Shown in pieces: positions 54,939-63,817 of a stretch of 64,000 nt of DNA. This DNA is from DASTFY01 sp963829955. Lineage in GTDB: Bacteria; Actinomycetota; Acidimicrobiia; Acidimicrobiales; Ilumatobacteraceae. Position numbers and translations under genes: made by a program. Where the stretch lies: NCBI GenBank assembly GCA_963829955.1, contig CAWHKS010000018.1, forward strand, positions 1 to 64,000. The letters run 5' to 3'. The notes beneath the pieces were generated by a model that was not told the origin of the DNA, did no database searches, and worked only from the letters and a program-made list of their open reading frames with translations. How positions within the stretch are numbered: position 1 is the first letter of the stretch; every line of letters starts with the position of its first letter.

Positions 54939-55556
54939 CTAGCCCGAGAGGCGGACGGGGCCGACGACGTGGCTCAGGTGACCCGTCTCGTTGAAGCTCC
55001 GGAGGACGGGGCTGTGGGGCCCGCACGTCACCCGGGTGATCGACGCCGCGTCGAGGTGCGTCCGCCAACCGGTCTCGGTGCTGACGCCGAGGACCCACGT
55101 GACCGCGGCTTTGATCGGTGACACGTGGCTGACGACAACGATGTCCTCGTCGGCCGCGGAGATCACGATCTCCTGGCACGCCTCCAGCACCCGCTCGGCC
55201 ATCGATCGGATGGATTCGCCGCCCGGCGGGGCGAAGCCCAGATCGGCCCGCCACTCCTTCCAGACTTCGAGGCCCACCGACGCCACGGGCGACCCGTCCA
55301 GCTCGCCGTAGTCGAGCTCGATCCAGCGCTCGTCGATCTCGACCGGCAGACCGAAGGCCTCGGCCGTCGCCCGGGCCCGGAGCAACGGGCTCGAGATCAC
55401 CCGGTCCGGCGTTGCGAGCGCCTTCGCCACCTCAGCGGCCTGCTCCATGCCGACCTCGTCCAAGGGCACGTCCATGCGCCCCTGGAGCAGCCCGCGCGCA
55501 TTGGCGTCAGTCCGGCCGTGGCGGACGAGGAGCAGCACCCCCGAAGTTGAGCACAT
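54939..55556 (-). CDS. Histidine phosphatase family protein
   Basis: 205 residues with catalytic LLLVRHGRTDANARGLLQGRMD (His in RHG), 'ISSPLLRARATAEAFG' and 'VVSHVSPIKAAV' carrying the second His. Cytoplasmic broad-specificity phosphatase of the phosphoglycerate mutase-like superfamily. ATG at 55556 (MCSTSG) is preferred over a GTG three codons earlier. It lies 36 bp after the next leftward gene. Substrate unknown. Confidence 0.88.
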   Translation of the reverse strand: MCSTSGVLLLVRHGRTDANARGLLQGRMDVPLDEVGMEQAAEVAKALATPDRVISSPLLRARATAEAFGLPVEIDERWIELDYGELDGSPVASVGLEVWKEWRADLGFAPPGGESIRSMAERVLEACQEIVISAADEDIVVVSHVSPIKAAVTWVLGVSTETGWRTHLDAASITRVTCGPHSPVLRSFNETGHLSHVVGPVRLSG

Positions 55557-55592
55557 GCCGAGCACACACCGGGCCCGGCCCCGGGGAACGGT

Positions 55593-56078
55593 TCAGGCCA
55601 CGAGCGTCGGATCGAGCCGCCCGGTCCGCAGGAAACGGCGGCGCCGGGCCGGATCCCGCAGGCCGAAGCGTTGCCAGGCCCAGACGAGGATGCCCAGGCC
55701 CAGCAGCTCCAGCAGCAGGTTCCACGGGCCGCGCTCGACCACGGGCAGTTGCTCCTCGGCCAGAGATCCGCCGGCCAACGGCCACCAGAACGACTGCGTC
55801 CGCGTGAACGCCCCGTCGAACACGAGGTGGAGGAACGTGCCGATCGGCAGGGCGATCAGATGGCGGCGCAACGACCGGCGACCGATCGTGACGACCATGA
55901 CCACGCCGAGGAGTACGACGCTCCCGAGCACCGAGTGCCCCAGCGCGGACCCGCCGAAGGCGGCGTCGATCACGTCCGGGAGAAGGGCGCCGACGATGAC
56001 GAGGCGATAGTCGAAGGCGGGATCGCGAAAGACCAACCAGACCGTCAGGACCGCCGTGCCGGCGAACCAGAGGACCAT
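55593..56078 (-). CDS. Membrane-bound metal-dependent hydrolase-like protein (YdjM/DUF457 type)
   Basis: 161 residues with about four helices and metal-ligand-like 'GALLPDVIDAAFGGSALGHSVLGS' and 'RRHLIALPIGTFLHLVFDGAFTRTQSFWWPL' segments (Asp, His repeated). These resemble the YdjM/LexA-regulated membrane hydrolase family. ATG at 56078 starts 10 bp after the zinc-ribbon stop. The active site is conserved as far as one can tell. Part of a leftward run from the penicillin-binding gene. Confidence 0.72.
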   Translation of the reverse strand: MVLWFAGTAVLTVWLVFRDPAFDYRLVIVGALLPDVIDAAFGGSALGHSVLGSVVLLGVVMVVTIGRRSLRRHLIALPIGTFLHLVFDGAFTRTQSFWWPLAGGSLAEEQLPVVERGPWNLLLELLGLGILVWAWQRFGLRDPARRRRFLRTGRLDPTLVA

Positions 56079-56088
56079 GCGGGCTCGA

Positions 56089-56808
56089 TCAGCGGGCCAG
56101 GAGCCGGCCGCACTCCTCGCACTCGAGGACCTCGTCGGGTGGTGCGGTGCGGATGTGGTCCAGGGCGGCGGCCGCCAGGGCGAGGTGGCAGCCGTCGCAG
56201 CGACCTCCGACCAGCCGGGCCACGGCCACACCGTCGTGCTGTTTCCGCAGCCGCTCGTAGCGGGCGAGCAGATCGGCGGGCAGCGGCTCGGCCTCCCGGT
56301 CGCGCTCCGCCCGCCGCTCCGCCAGCTCGGCATCGACGACCGCCTCGGCCCGCTCGCGCGCCTCGACGGCGGCCGTCAGGCGCTCCTCGACCGCGCTGAG
56401 CTCCGACCGGTACGTGGACTCGTCGCCGTCGAGCGCCTCGTCCTCCTCCAGGAGCACGAGCTCCTCGTCGGCGACAGCGCTCACGCGCGCTCGCACGGTC
56501 TGCTGCTCGGCCATCAGCGCCTCGGCCTCCCGGACGACCATGGTCCGGGGGAGCTTGGCCGCCAGATCGGCCGCACGGGTGTCGAGCTCCCGCAGCGAAC
56601 CCTCGAGCCCCGACTGCGCCTCGGCGATGGCCCGACGCCGCTCGGCCAGGATGGCCAGCTTCTTGCTGGTCGCGTCGACCGCAGCGCGTTCCGTCGCCTC
56701 GACGGCCCGCTCGGGGAGGTGGGCCCGCTGGTGCAGGAGCTGGGTGATGGTGGTGTCGAGGTCCTGGAGCGCGAGCAGCGTCTCCGCCGGCCCCTGCCCG
56801 TCGGTCAC
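56089..56808 (-). CDS. Zinc-ribbon coiled-coil protein (C4-type)
   Basis: 239 residues. A long charged coiled coil (about 15-195: 'QRAHLPERAVEATERAAVDATSKKLAILAERRR') ends in a zinc ribbon with CDGCHLALAAAAL and CEECGRLL. GTG start overlaps the penicillin-binding gene stop (GTGA), so they are coupled. Family (CT398/YbeL-like) proteins are of unknown function, perhaps linking cell-wall synthesis or flagella with RNA; in actinobacteria they neighbour NIF3 or RNase H genes, which are not present here. Confidence 0.85.
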   Translation of the reverse strand: MTDGQGPAETLLALQDLDTTITQLLHQRAHLPERAVEATERAAVDATSKKLAILAERRRAIAEAQSGLEGSLRELDTRAADLAAKLPRTMVVREAEALMAEQQTVRARVSAVADEELVLLEEDEALDGDESTYRSELSAVEERLTAAVEARERAEAVVDAELAERRAERDREAEPLPADLLARYERLRKQHDGVAVARLVGGRCDGCHLALAAAALDHIRTAPPDEVLECEECGRLLAR

Positions 56809-59015
56809 GGGGCGGGGGCCGGAGCGACTGGTGCGGGTGGCGGCGCCGGCCGGGGCGGGCCGCGCCGGCAGTTGAAGACCGGCGTGCCGGCGGGCACGGA
56901 GCTCAGCGGCCAGGCCATGTCCAGGAGATCGGGCGGGATCGGCACGCCGGTCGCCTTCCGGTCGATGCTGTAGGCGACCGCAGGCACGGGTGGCGCCGCG
57001 GGGTCGACAGGTGCCGCCGGGTCCACCACCACCGGTGCGGCCCGACCGCGGAAGACGCACTCCTCCCCAGGGATGAAGATCCGTCGCGCGCCGCGGGTCG
57101 GCGACGGGACGGGCCAGTCCTCGGGCGGGAGGAACGCGTGCGTGGCGTCCATGAAGTACTTCCAGATCTCCGCCGGGTAGTCACCGCCGTGCACCGGGTT
57201 GACGCCGTTGGCGGAGAACTCCGGGATGCCCCGCATGCGGGTCTGGGCCTTGGGATCGCCCACCCACACCGCGGTCGTGAACTGCGGCGTGGCCCCGACG
57301 AACCAGGCATTGGTGTTGAACGCCTGGGTTCCGGTCTTCCCGGCGGCGGGACGGTCGCCGTTCAGGCGCCCCTTGCGGCCGGTGCCCCTCGTCAGCACGC
57401 CCCGCATGATGTCGATGGCGTTGTTGGCGACGTCCGGCGAGATGACCTGCACCGGCTGGGCCTGGTGCTGGTAGATGACCGACCCGTCGGCGGCCAGGAT
57501 CTTCTCGATGTAGTAGGGCTCCAGATGGGCCCCGTGGTTGGCGACGGTCTGGAAGGCGGACGCCATGTCCAGGGGCGAGACCTCGTTGTTGCCCGTCGCC
57601 AGCGACGGATAGTTGTTCAGCGTGCCCTTGACGCCGAGCTTGTGGGCGAAGTCGACCACGCGGTTCAGGCCCACCGCCTGGGCCAGACGCCCGAAGGCGC
57701 AGTTGATGGATGACCATGTCTGGACCGTGAGCTGCGCCACTCCGCGGCTGGCCACGCGCTCGTCGTTGCTGCCGATCTCGAAGGGGTGCTCGGGATCCCC
57801 CGGGTTGGGCAGGCTGCAGGGCGCTTGCCCGTTGATGACGTCCTGTGGCTCGGCGCCCGCGGCGAGGGCGGCTGTCAGGATCACGAACTTGAAGGCCGAT
57901 CCGGTCTGGCGCCCCCGCTTGGTCAGGTTGACCTGGCTCTGCGCGAAGTCGGGGCCACCGCGCATGGCGACGACACCGCCGGTCTTCGTGTTGAGGCTGA
58001 CCACCGCGGCATCGATCCCGATCGAGGTCTGCGGCATCACTTGGTTGCGGGCGTCACGGGCGAAGGCCTCGAGGTAGAGGTCCTCCGTCGTGTAGATGCG
58101 CAGCCCACCCCGGAACAGCTTGTTGTACCGCTCCTGGTAGGTGGCGCCGAGGATCGTCGAGTCGTTGAGGAGGTAGTCCTTGACCTCCTCGGTGAAGTAC
58201 GAGCGGGCGACGGCCAGCTGCGGCAGCCGCTGCGGGGCCTGGGGCAGGACGAACTGCGACGCCTGGGCCTCAGCCTCCGCGATGTCGAGACGGTCCACGG
58301 CGACCAGCCGGTCCAGCGCCTGGCGCAGGCGGTACCGGGCCCGCTCCGGACGCACGAAGGGGTCGTAGTCGGTCGGGTTGCGGATGAGCCCGCCGAGGAA
58401 CGCACCTTCGACCATCGTGAGCTGCTCGACGCTCTTGCCGAAATAGACCTCGGCCGCGGACTGCAGGCCGTAGGCGTTGTTCCCGAAGTACACCGCGTTG
58501 AGGTACTGCTCGAGGACGTACGGCTTGCCCATCTTCTTCTCGAGCCGGCGGGCGACGACGGCCTCGATCACCTTGGTCTGGATCGTCCGCTCGTTGGTCG
58601 GGCTCATGATGAGGTTCTTGACGACCTGCTGCGTGATCGTCGACCCGCCCTGCTCCACGGACCCGGACCCGACGTTGGCCATGAGCGCCCGCAGGATGCT
58701 GCGCCCGCTGACGCCGTCGTGCTTCCAGAAGTCGGCGTCCTCGACGGCGAGGATGGCCGCCGTCACCGGCTCCGGCACGCGGTCGAGCTTGAACGGCTCC
58801 CGGTTCTCGACCTTGAAGATGTCGGTGACGTTGAGGCCCGTGCTGTCGTAGACGAACGAACGGCTGGGCTGGGCGATGATGTCCGGCAGGGTCAGCGGGA
58901 CCTCTTCGTGCGCGTTCAGGATCCGGTTGACCTGGGGCGCCGCGGCCACGACGACACCGGTCACGCCGATGGACGCCGCAGCCAGCACCGCGAGGAACCG
59001 GAGCAGTCTGAACAC
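56805..59015 (-). CDS. Class A penicillin-binding protein (glycosyltransferase/transpeptidase)
   Basis: Bifunctional peptidoglycan synthase of 736 residues. Helix 1 (about 5-28) anchors it; the glycosyltransferase domain has the catalytic Glu92 in EDADFWKHDGVS and STITQQVVKN; the transpeptidase domain has active-site Ser373-x-x-Lys376 (TGSAFK), SIN (436-438) and KTG (560-562). The C-terminal tail is Pro/Ala-rich. GTG at 59015 is chosen as start at the usual distance ahead of the membrane helix; the frame is open further upstream. Convergent-type run with zinc ribbon, hydrolase and phosphatase genes. Confidence 0.92.
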   Translation of the reverse strand: MFRLLRFLAVLAAASIGVTGVVVAAAPQVNRILNAHEEVPLTLPDIIAQPSRSFVYDSTGLNVTDIFKVENREPFKLDRVPEPVTAAILAVEDADFWKHDGVSGRSILRALMANVGSGSVEQGGSTITQQVVKNLIMSPTNERTIQTKVIEAVVARRLEKKMGKPYVLEQYLNAVYFGNNAYGLQSAAEVYFGKSVEQLTMVEGAFLGGLIRNPTDYDPFVRPERARYRLRQALDRLVAVDRLDIAEAEAQASQFVLPQAPQRLPQLAVARSYFTEEVKDYLLNDSTILGATYQERYNKLFRGGLRIYTTEDLYLEAFARDARNQVMPQTSIGIDAAVVSLNTKTGGVVAMRGGPDFAQSQVNLTKRGRQTGSAFKFVILTAALAAGAEPQDVINGQAPCSLPNPGDPEHPFEIGSNDERVASRGVAQLTVQTWSSINCAFGRLAQAVGLNRVVDFAHKLGVKGTLNNYPSLATGNNEVSPLDMASAFQTVANHGAHLEPYYIEKILAADGSVIYQHQAQPVQVISPDVANNAIDIMRGVLTRGTGRKGRLNGDRPAAGKTGTQAFNTNAWFVGATPQFTTAVWVGDPKAQTRMRGIPEFSANGVNPVHGGDYPAEIWKYFMDATHAFLPPEDWPVPSPTRGARRIFIPGEECVFRGRAAPVVVDPAAPVDPAAPPVPAVAYSIDRKATGVPIPPDLLDMAWPLSSVPAGTPVFNCRRGPPRPAPPPAPVAPAPAP

Positions 59016-59116
59016 GAGGCGCGAGGCTATCGGCCCGCGACGACCGCGACCGGGCAGGCGCACCACTGGCACGCTGGGCCGGGGCGGTCCGTGAGGCGTC
59101 GGTAACCTCGCCCGCG

Positions 59117-60115
59117 ATGCCTCCTGGAGATGACCCCGCCGACACCCGTCCCGCCGACCGTGCCACCCCGGCCGGCGGGGTGGCACCCCGCCCCTTCCGC
59201 TTCGGCGTCCAAGCCTCCCAGGCGGCCACCGGGCGCGACTGGGCGGAGCTGGCTCGAAGGGTCGAGGGTCAGGGCTACAGCACGCTGTCCATGCCCGACC
59301 ACTTCGACGACCAGCTCGCCCCGATGCCCGCACTCGCCACCGCCGCCGCGGTCACGCAGACGCTGCGGGTGGGGGCGCTCGTCTTCGACAACGACTACAA
59401 GCACCCGCTGGTCCTCGCCAAGGAGCTCGCCACGCTCGATGTCCTGTCGGAGGGTCGAGTCGAGATCGGCATCGGCGCCGGCTGGATGCGGACCGATTAC
59501 GACCAGGCCGGGATGACCTATGACCCTCCCGGGGTCCGCGTCGACCGCTTCGTCGAGGGACTCGCGGTCATCAAGGGCGTCCTCTCCGGGGAGCCATTCA
59601 GCTTCGACGGCGAGCACTACCGCATAGACGGCCACTCGGGCCGGCCGTTGCCAGTGCAACGACCCTGGCCCCCGTTCCTGATCGGGGCCGGTGGGCCGCG
59701 TCTGCTCCGCATCGCGGGGCAGGAAGCCGACATCGTCGGCATCAACCCCACCATCCCCTCGGGCGCCGTCGACGCCGCGGCCATGGCCGACATGGTGCCG
59801 GCGCGGGTCGATGCCAAGGTCGCTGCGGTACAGGCCGGCGCTGGCGGCCGGTTCGGCGACATCGAGCTGAATGTACGGGCCTTCATCGTCAACGTCACGG
59901 ACGACCGCCGCGGCGTGGCCGAGACCACGGCCGGCTTCATGGGCATCTCGCCCGAAGAACTGTTGGAGATGCCCTTCTCCTGCGTCGGCACGCCGGCGCA
60001 GATCGCCGAAGATCTGAGGGCTCGCCGCGAGCGGTGGGGCTTCTCCTACGTCATCGTCGGCGCAGGCGACGTCGAGGCCTTCGCCCCCGTCGTCGCAGAG
60101 CTCGCCGGGACCTGA
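59117..60115 (+). CDS. F420-dependent LLM-class oxidoreductase
   Basis: 332 residues of the luciferase-like monooxygenase superfamily ('PFRFGVQASQAATGRDWAELARRVEGQGYSTLSMPDHFDDQLAPMPALATAAAVTQ', 'IGIGAGWMRTDYDQAG', 'PFLIGAGGPRLLRIAGQEADIVGI'). It fits TIGR03621-type actinobacterial F420 enzymes. Cofactor F420 is inferred from the family. ATG at 59117; divergent from the penicillin-binding gene with 101 bp between. Substrate unknown. Confidence 0.9.
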   Translation: MPPGDDPADTRPADRATPAGGVAPRPFRFGVQASQAATGRDWAELARRVEGQGYSTLSMPDHFDDQLAPMPALATAAAVTQTLRVGALVFDNDYKHPLVLAKELATLDVLSEGRVEIGIGAGWMRTDYDQAGMTYDPPGVRVDRFVEGLAVIKGVLSGEPFSFDGEHYRIDGHSGRPLPVQRPWPPFLIGAGGPRLLRIAGQEADIVGINPTIPSGAVDAAAMADMVPARVDAKVAAVQAGAGGRFGDIELNVRAFIVNVTDDRRGVAETTAGFMGISPEELLEMPFSCVGTPAQIAEDLRARRERWGFSYVIVGAGDVEAFAPVVAELAGT

Positions 60116-60148
60116 CGCGCGCAGGCTGTCTCGATCACGCTGGGTCGA

Positions 60149-60790
60149 TCAGGCGGGGACGGAGACCTTGGCCCGGTTGGCCTCGATCCAGGCCGCCAGC
60201 TCCGGCCCGCTCTCCAGGCTCACGATGAGCGCGTAGCGGGGACCCGGCCCGGCGTGGTACACGCCGTGGTACCAGCGCTCGGAGTCCACCACGAACTGGG
60301 CGCCCCTCGGGAGGTGGATGCGCACTTCGCCGTCGCGGTCGTCCTTGCGGGACCTCAGGATCATGTAGCTGTCGGGATGGTCGGTGAGCTGCAACCACGC
60401 CCGCACCACCCAACCGGTTCCCTCGGGGTTCAGCCGGTTGTTGTCGTCGAGGTGCAGCCACCGCTCCACGTCCGACATCACGTTGGGCTCGAGCTTGATC
60501 GTGCGCACACGGCCGAAGTCGGCACCGCTGCGGTTCGCCCACTCGACGAGCGTCGGGCACTTCTCGGCGTTGCTCGTCCAGACCCCGCCCTTGTCCGGCT
60601 TGCCGTGATCCCAGAAGCCGGCGCACTCGATGGCACCGTAGGCGGAGGCGATGGGAGCGAAGTTGGTGTCCCCGCCGCTCTTCCAATCCCGGTACTCCAA
60701 CGACTCGTACTCGTTCGCAGGGACGTTCACGTCGCACCGGTCCAGCACGACGTATCCCTGCTCCGCGAGTTCCGGCAACTCGACGTACAT
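60149..60790 (-). CDS. Aspartyl/asparaginyl beta-hydroxylase-like protein
   Basis: 213 residues from ATG 60790. A double-stranded beta-helix is suggested by 'WLHLDDNNRLNPEGTGWVVRAWLQL' and 'IHLPRGAQFVVDSERWYHGVYHAGPGPRYALIVSLE', with His and Asp residues that could chelate Fe(II) and Arg that could bind 2-oxoglutarate. This resembles the Asp/Asn hydroxylase family but the motif is not perfect. Its target is unknown. Convergent with the F420 oxidoreductase gene, 33 bp apart. Confidence 0.55.
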   Translation of the reverse strand: MYVELPELAEQGYVVLDRCDVNVPANEYESLEYRDWKSGGDTNFAPIASAYGAIECAGFWDHGKPDKGGVWTSNAEKCPTLVEWANRSGADFGRVRTIKLEPNVMSDVERWLHLDDNNRLNPEGTGWVVRAWLQLTDHPDSYMILRSRKDDRDGEVRIHLPRGAQFVVDSERWYHGVYHAGPGPRYALIVSLESGPELAAWIEANRAKVSVPA

Positions 60791-60880
60791 GGCCAGCGAG
60801 CCTAACGCCGCACACCCACCCAACCCTGGCAGCCCCGTCCACACCGGCGGTGGGGCCGGCGGCTGCAATGATCCAGGCTC

Positions 60881-61417
60881 GTGACCGACGGCACGGAGAC
60901 GAGGACGGGCTGGCTCAGCCCCGAGGGCCTCGAGAGCGTGCGCGGGGAGATGCCGATCGTTTACGTGGACGCCATCCCAGTGCGCCTCGACCAGCGCGGC
61001 GTCGTCACCCGCGTCGGGCTGCTCCTGCGGGTGGCCGCCGACGGGACGATCAGCCGGACCGTCATCTCCGGCCGCGTCCTCTATCGGGAGCGGATCCGTG
61101 ACGCCCTGATCCGCAACCTCGAGAAGGATCTCGGTCCTGTGGCCCTCCCCCGTCTCCCGCCGAGTCCTGCCCCCTTCACCGTCGTCGAGTACTTCCCCGA
61201 CCCCACCGTCACCGGCTTCCACGACCCGCGCCAGCACGCAGTGAGCCTCGCCTACGTCGTACCCGTCGACGGCGACTGCCGGCCGTCGCAGAACGCGCTC
61301 GACCTCGCCTGGCTCACGCCGGCCGAGGCGGTCTCCGAGCAGGTGCGCACCGAGATGACGGGCGGGCACGACCGCCTGCTCCGCCTGGCCTTGTCGCATG
61401 TCGGCGTCCTGCCGTAG
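60881..61417 (+). CDS. NUDIX-like hydrolase (DUF4916 type)
   Basis: 178 residues, starting GTG at 60881. The body 'YVDAIPVRLDQRGVVTRVGLLLRVAADGTISRTVISGRVLYRERIRDALIRNLEKDLG' and 'EYFPDPTVTGFHDPRQHAVSLAYVVPVDG' follow the DUF4916 branch of NUDIX proteins: the canonical GX5EX7REUXEEXGU box is not intact here, but 'REALIRNLEKDLG' keeps the helix. Such proteins occur widely in Actinobacteria; substrate unknown. Immediately precedes the ASCH-like gene. Confidence 0.75.
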   Translation: MTDGTETRTGWLSPEGLESVRGEMPIVYVDAIPVRLDQRGVVTRVGLLLRVAADGTISRTVISGRVLYRERIRDALIRNLEKDLGPVALPRLPPSPAPFTVVEYFPDPTVTGFHDPRQHAVSLAYVVPVDGDCRPSQNALDLAWLTPAEAVSEQVRTEMTGGHDRLLRLALSHVGVLP

Positions 61418-61999
61418 GTGCTGTTCAAGCAGCGCTTCTGGGAGGGTCTGGCCGACGGCTCGATCACGCTGACGTTCCGCCGCTGGACCCGCCCGCAGGT
61501 GAGGGCGGGCGGCCGCTACGTCACGCCGGCCGGAGTGCTCGAAGTGGAGGACGTGGGGGAGATCGAGCCGGCCGACATCACCGACGACGACGCCCGCCGC
61601 GCCGGCTTCGCCGACCGTGCCGAACTCGTCGGCCAGCTGCGCGGTCCGGAGGCCGGTCACCTCTTCCGCATCGCCTTCCACCACGCCGGCGAGGATCCCC
61701 GCGTCGCGCTGCGTGAGGACGCGGGGCTGGCCCCGGCCGAGGTCGACGGGCTGGCGGCCCGGCTGGACCGACTGGATCGCGCGTCGAGCCACGGCCCGTG
61801 GACGAGAGCGACCCTCGAGTTGATCGCCTCGCACCCCGAGCGGCGGGCCGGCGACCTGGCGGCCATGGTCGGCCGTGAGATCCAGCCGTTCAAGACCGAC
61901 GTGCGCAAGCTGAAGGCGCTCGGCCTCACGGAGAGCCTGGAGGTCGGCTACCGCCTCTCGCCCCGCGGCGAAGCGCTCCTGGCCCAACTCCCCACCTGA
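61418..61999 (+). CDS. ASCH-like protein with winged-helix C-terminus
   Basis: 193 residues. N-terminal half 'LFKQRFWEGLADGSITLTFRRWTRPQVRAGGRYVTPAGVLEVEDV' is ASCH-like, an RNA-binding-type beta fold; the C-terminal part 'ATLELIASHPERRAGDLAAMVGREIQPFKTDVRKLKALGLTESLEVGYRLSPRGEALLAQL' resembles a winged helix. GTG start follows the preceding stop (TAG) with no gap. A regulator with RNA or nucleotide sensing is an inference. Confidence 0.68.
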   Translation: MLFKQRFWEGLADGSITLTFRRWTRPQVRAGGRYVTPAGVLEVEDVGEIEPADITDDDARRAGFADRAELVGQLRGPEAGHLFRIAFHHAGEDPRVALREDAGLAPAEVDGLAARLDRLDRASSHGPWTRATLELIASHPERRAGDLAAMVGREIQPFKTDVRKLKALGLTESLEVGYRLSPRGEALLAQLPT

Positions 62000-62054
62000 C
62001 GCCAGACGGCGTCGGCCGCCCAGCACCCGAGCGTGGCTGTCGTAGGGTCCGGCG

Positions 62055-63575
62055 GTGGCCGTGGGCAGCGCGGAGGGGCGGGCCGACGTCGTGATCGTCG
62101 GCGCAGGATCGGCCGGAGCTGTCCTGGCGGCCCGGCTGTCCGAGGACCCCGACCGCCGCGTCCTGCTGCTCGAGGCCGGGCCGGACCACACGAGCGCCGA
62201 GACGCCCCCCGCTATCCGGGGCCTGAACTTCCTCGCCGCCCTGGCCGAGCCCGGCCGCCTCTGGCCCGATCTGCTCGCCACCCGCACGACCGGCCAGGCC
62301 CCCAGCCTGTATCCACGCGGCCGCGGCGTGGGTGGATCGTCGGCCGTCAACGGGCTCGTCGCGCTGCGGGGCACGCCCGAGGACTACGACCGCTGGTCAG
62401 GCCCCCTCGGCTGTCCAGGCTGGGGCTGGCCGGAACTGCTCCCCTGGTTCCTCCAGGTCGAGGACGACCTCGACTACGGCGGGGACGGGCTCCACGGCCG
62501 CGGTGGGCCGATTCCGCTGTCCCGCATCCCGCCCGACCGTCTCGGACTCCTCGACGACGCGCTGCGGACCGCCCTCGCCGACCTCGGCCATCCCATCGAG
62601 GACGACTACCACGCGCCCGGAGCCACAGGCGTCAGCCGCATCGCCCTCACCGCCCGCGACGGCCGGCGGGTTTCGACCAACGACGCCTACCTCGAGGCGG
62701 CCCGCGCCCGACCCAACCTCGACGTGCGCGGCGACACGCTGGTGGACCGGGTCCTGCTCGACGGCGACCGGGCGACCGGCGTCCTCACGGCCGCCGGTGA
62801 GCGCTTCGACGGGGGCGAGGTCATCGTCAGCGCCGGCGCCATCCACTCCCCCGCCATCCTGCTGCGCTCGGGGATCGGGCCGGCGTCCGGCCTGCCCGTC
62901 GGCGCCAACCTGGTCGACCATCCCGCCACGCCCGGCTTCGAGCTCGCGCTCACCCGGGCGGGGCGACTTCCGCCCGGCGACGCGTCGGTGCTCACGTCGA
63001 TGCTCCGCTACTCGTCCGGCATCGCCGGCGCCGGCGACAACGACATGCAGGTCCTGTGGCTCTCAGCTGTCGGTAGCTCGGACGACGACCGCGCCGGTGG
63101 CCGCATCCTCGTCGCCGCCATGCGGTCGTTCTCGAGGGGTGAGGTGCGTCTGGCGTCGACCGACCCGCTCGTGGACCCGATCGTCGAGTTCCGCATGCTC
63201 TCGGACCAGCGCGATCTCAAGCGCCTCCGCGAGGCCACATCCCACGTCGTCGAAGTCCTCCGCCATCCCGCGGTCGCCGCGATCGTCGAGGCCGTCGACG
63301 CCGCTGGCAGCCCACTCCGCGAGCTCGACTCGGACGCCGCCCTCGACACCTGGCTGATGGGTGGTGTCAACGACTACGTGCACGCCGCCGGCACCTGCCG
63401 CATGGGGACACCGGGCAATCCCGCGGCCGTGGTGGACCTCGACTGCCGCGTCATCGGCTACGCAGGGCTGCGGGTCTGCGACGCCTCGGTCATGCCCGAC
63501 GTTCCGCGGGCCAACACTCACCTCACGACGGTGGCGATCGCCGAAGCCATCGCCGACCTGGTGCGCGGTCGTTGA
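62055..63575 (+). CDS. GMC-family FAD oxidoreductase
   Basis: Flavoprotein of 506 residues. FAD motif DVVIVGAGSAGAVLAARLSED (about 11-31), GMC signature 1 'GRGVGGSSAVNGLVALRG', signature 2 'SAGAIHSPAILLRSGIGP', and C-terminal catalytic His within 'HAAGTCRMG' and 'NTHLTTVAIAEAIAD'. Acts on alcohols or sugars; substrate unknown. GTG start; not translationally coupled to neighbours. The gene is intact. Confidence 0.9.
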   Translation: MAVGSAEGRADVVIVGAGSAGAVLAARLSEDPDRRVLLLEAGPDHTSAETPPAIRGLNFLAALAEPGRLWPDLLATRTTGQAPSLYPRGRGVGGSSAVNGLVALRGTPEDYDRWSGPLGCPGWGWPELLPWFLQVEDDLDYGGDGLHGRGGPIPLSRIPPDRLGLLDDALRTALADLGHPIEDDYHAPGATGVSRIALTARDGRRVSTNDAYLEAARARPNLDVRGDTLVDRVLLDGDRATGVLTAAGERFDGGEVIVSAGAIHSPAILLRSGIGPASGLPVGANLVDHPATPGFELALTRAGRLPPGDASVLTSMLRYSSGIAGAGDNDMQVLWLSAVGSSDDDRAGGRILVAAMRSFSRGEVRLASTDPLVDPIVEFRMLSDQRDLKRLREATSHVVEVLRHPAVAAIVEAVDAAGSPLRELDSDAALDTWLMGGVNDYVHAAGTCRMGTPGNPAAVVDLDCRVIGYAGLRVCDASVMPDVPRANTHLTTVAIAEAIADLVRGR

Positions 63576-63701
63576 CAATCGAACGAACGACGTGCTTCGC
63601 TGCGGGGCCCGGTCTGACCGGGCGTCGCACGAGCTCGATGGGCGATCGAGGAGGGATGGCCTGCGCCACCCCGCCGATCCCTGCGGGCTCGCCTTCGTGG
63701 C

Positions 63702-63815
63702 GTTGTGTCGTTCGTGTTCATCTGGGTCAAGCAACCCGAGACGAAGGGCCGGTCGCTGGCCGAGATCCAGGAGATGTGGGAACGCAAAGCGGTCCGGGCG
63801 GGCAAGGAGGCATGA
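63702..63815 (+). pseudogene. Sugar porter (MFS) C-terminal remnant
   Basis: Thirty-seven codons remain: VVSFVFIWVKQ then PETKGRSLAEIQEMWERK, with the PETKGRSL motif that closes the sugar-porter family just after the last membrane helix. The upstream sequence (63576-63701) does not continue the family; so the gene is truncated by a deletion. Its TGA at 63813-63815 abuts the glucokinase ribosome site. Loss of a sugar permease next to a glucose kinase is a meaningful context. Confidence 0.75.
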
Positions 63816-63817
63816 CC

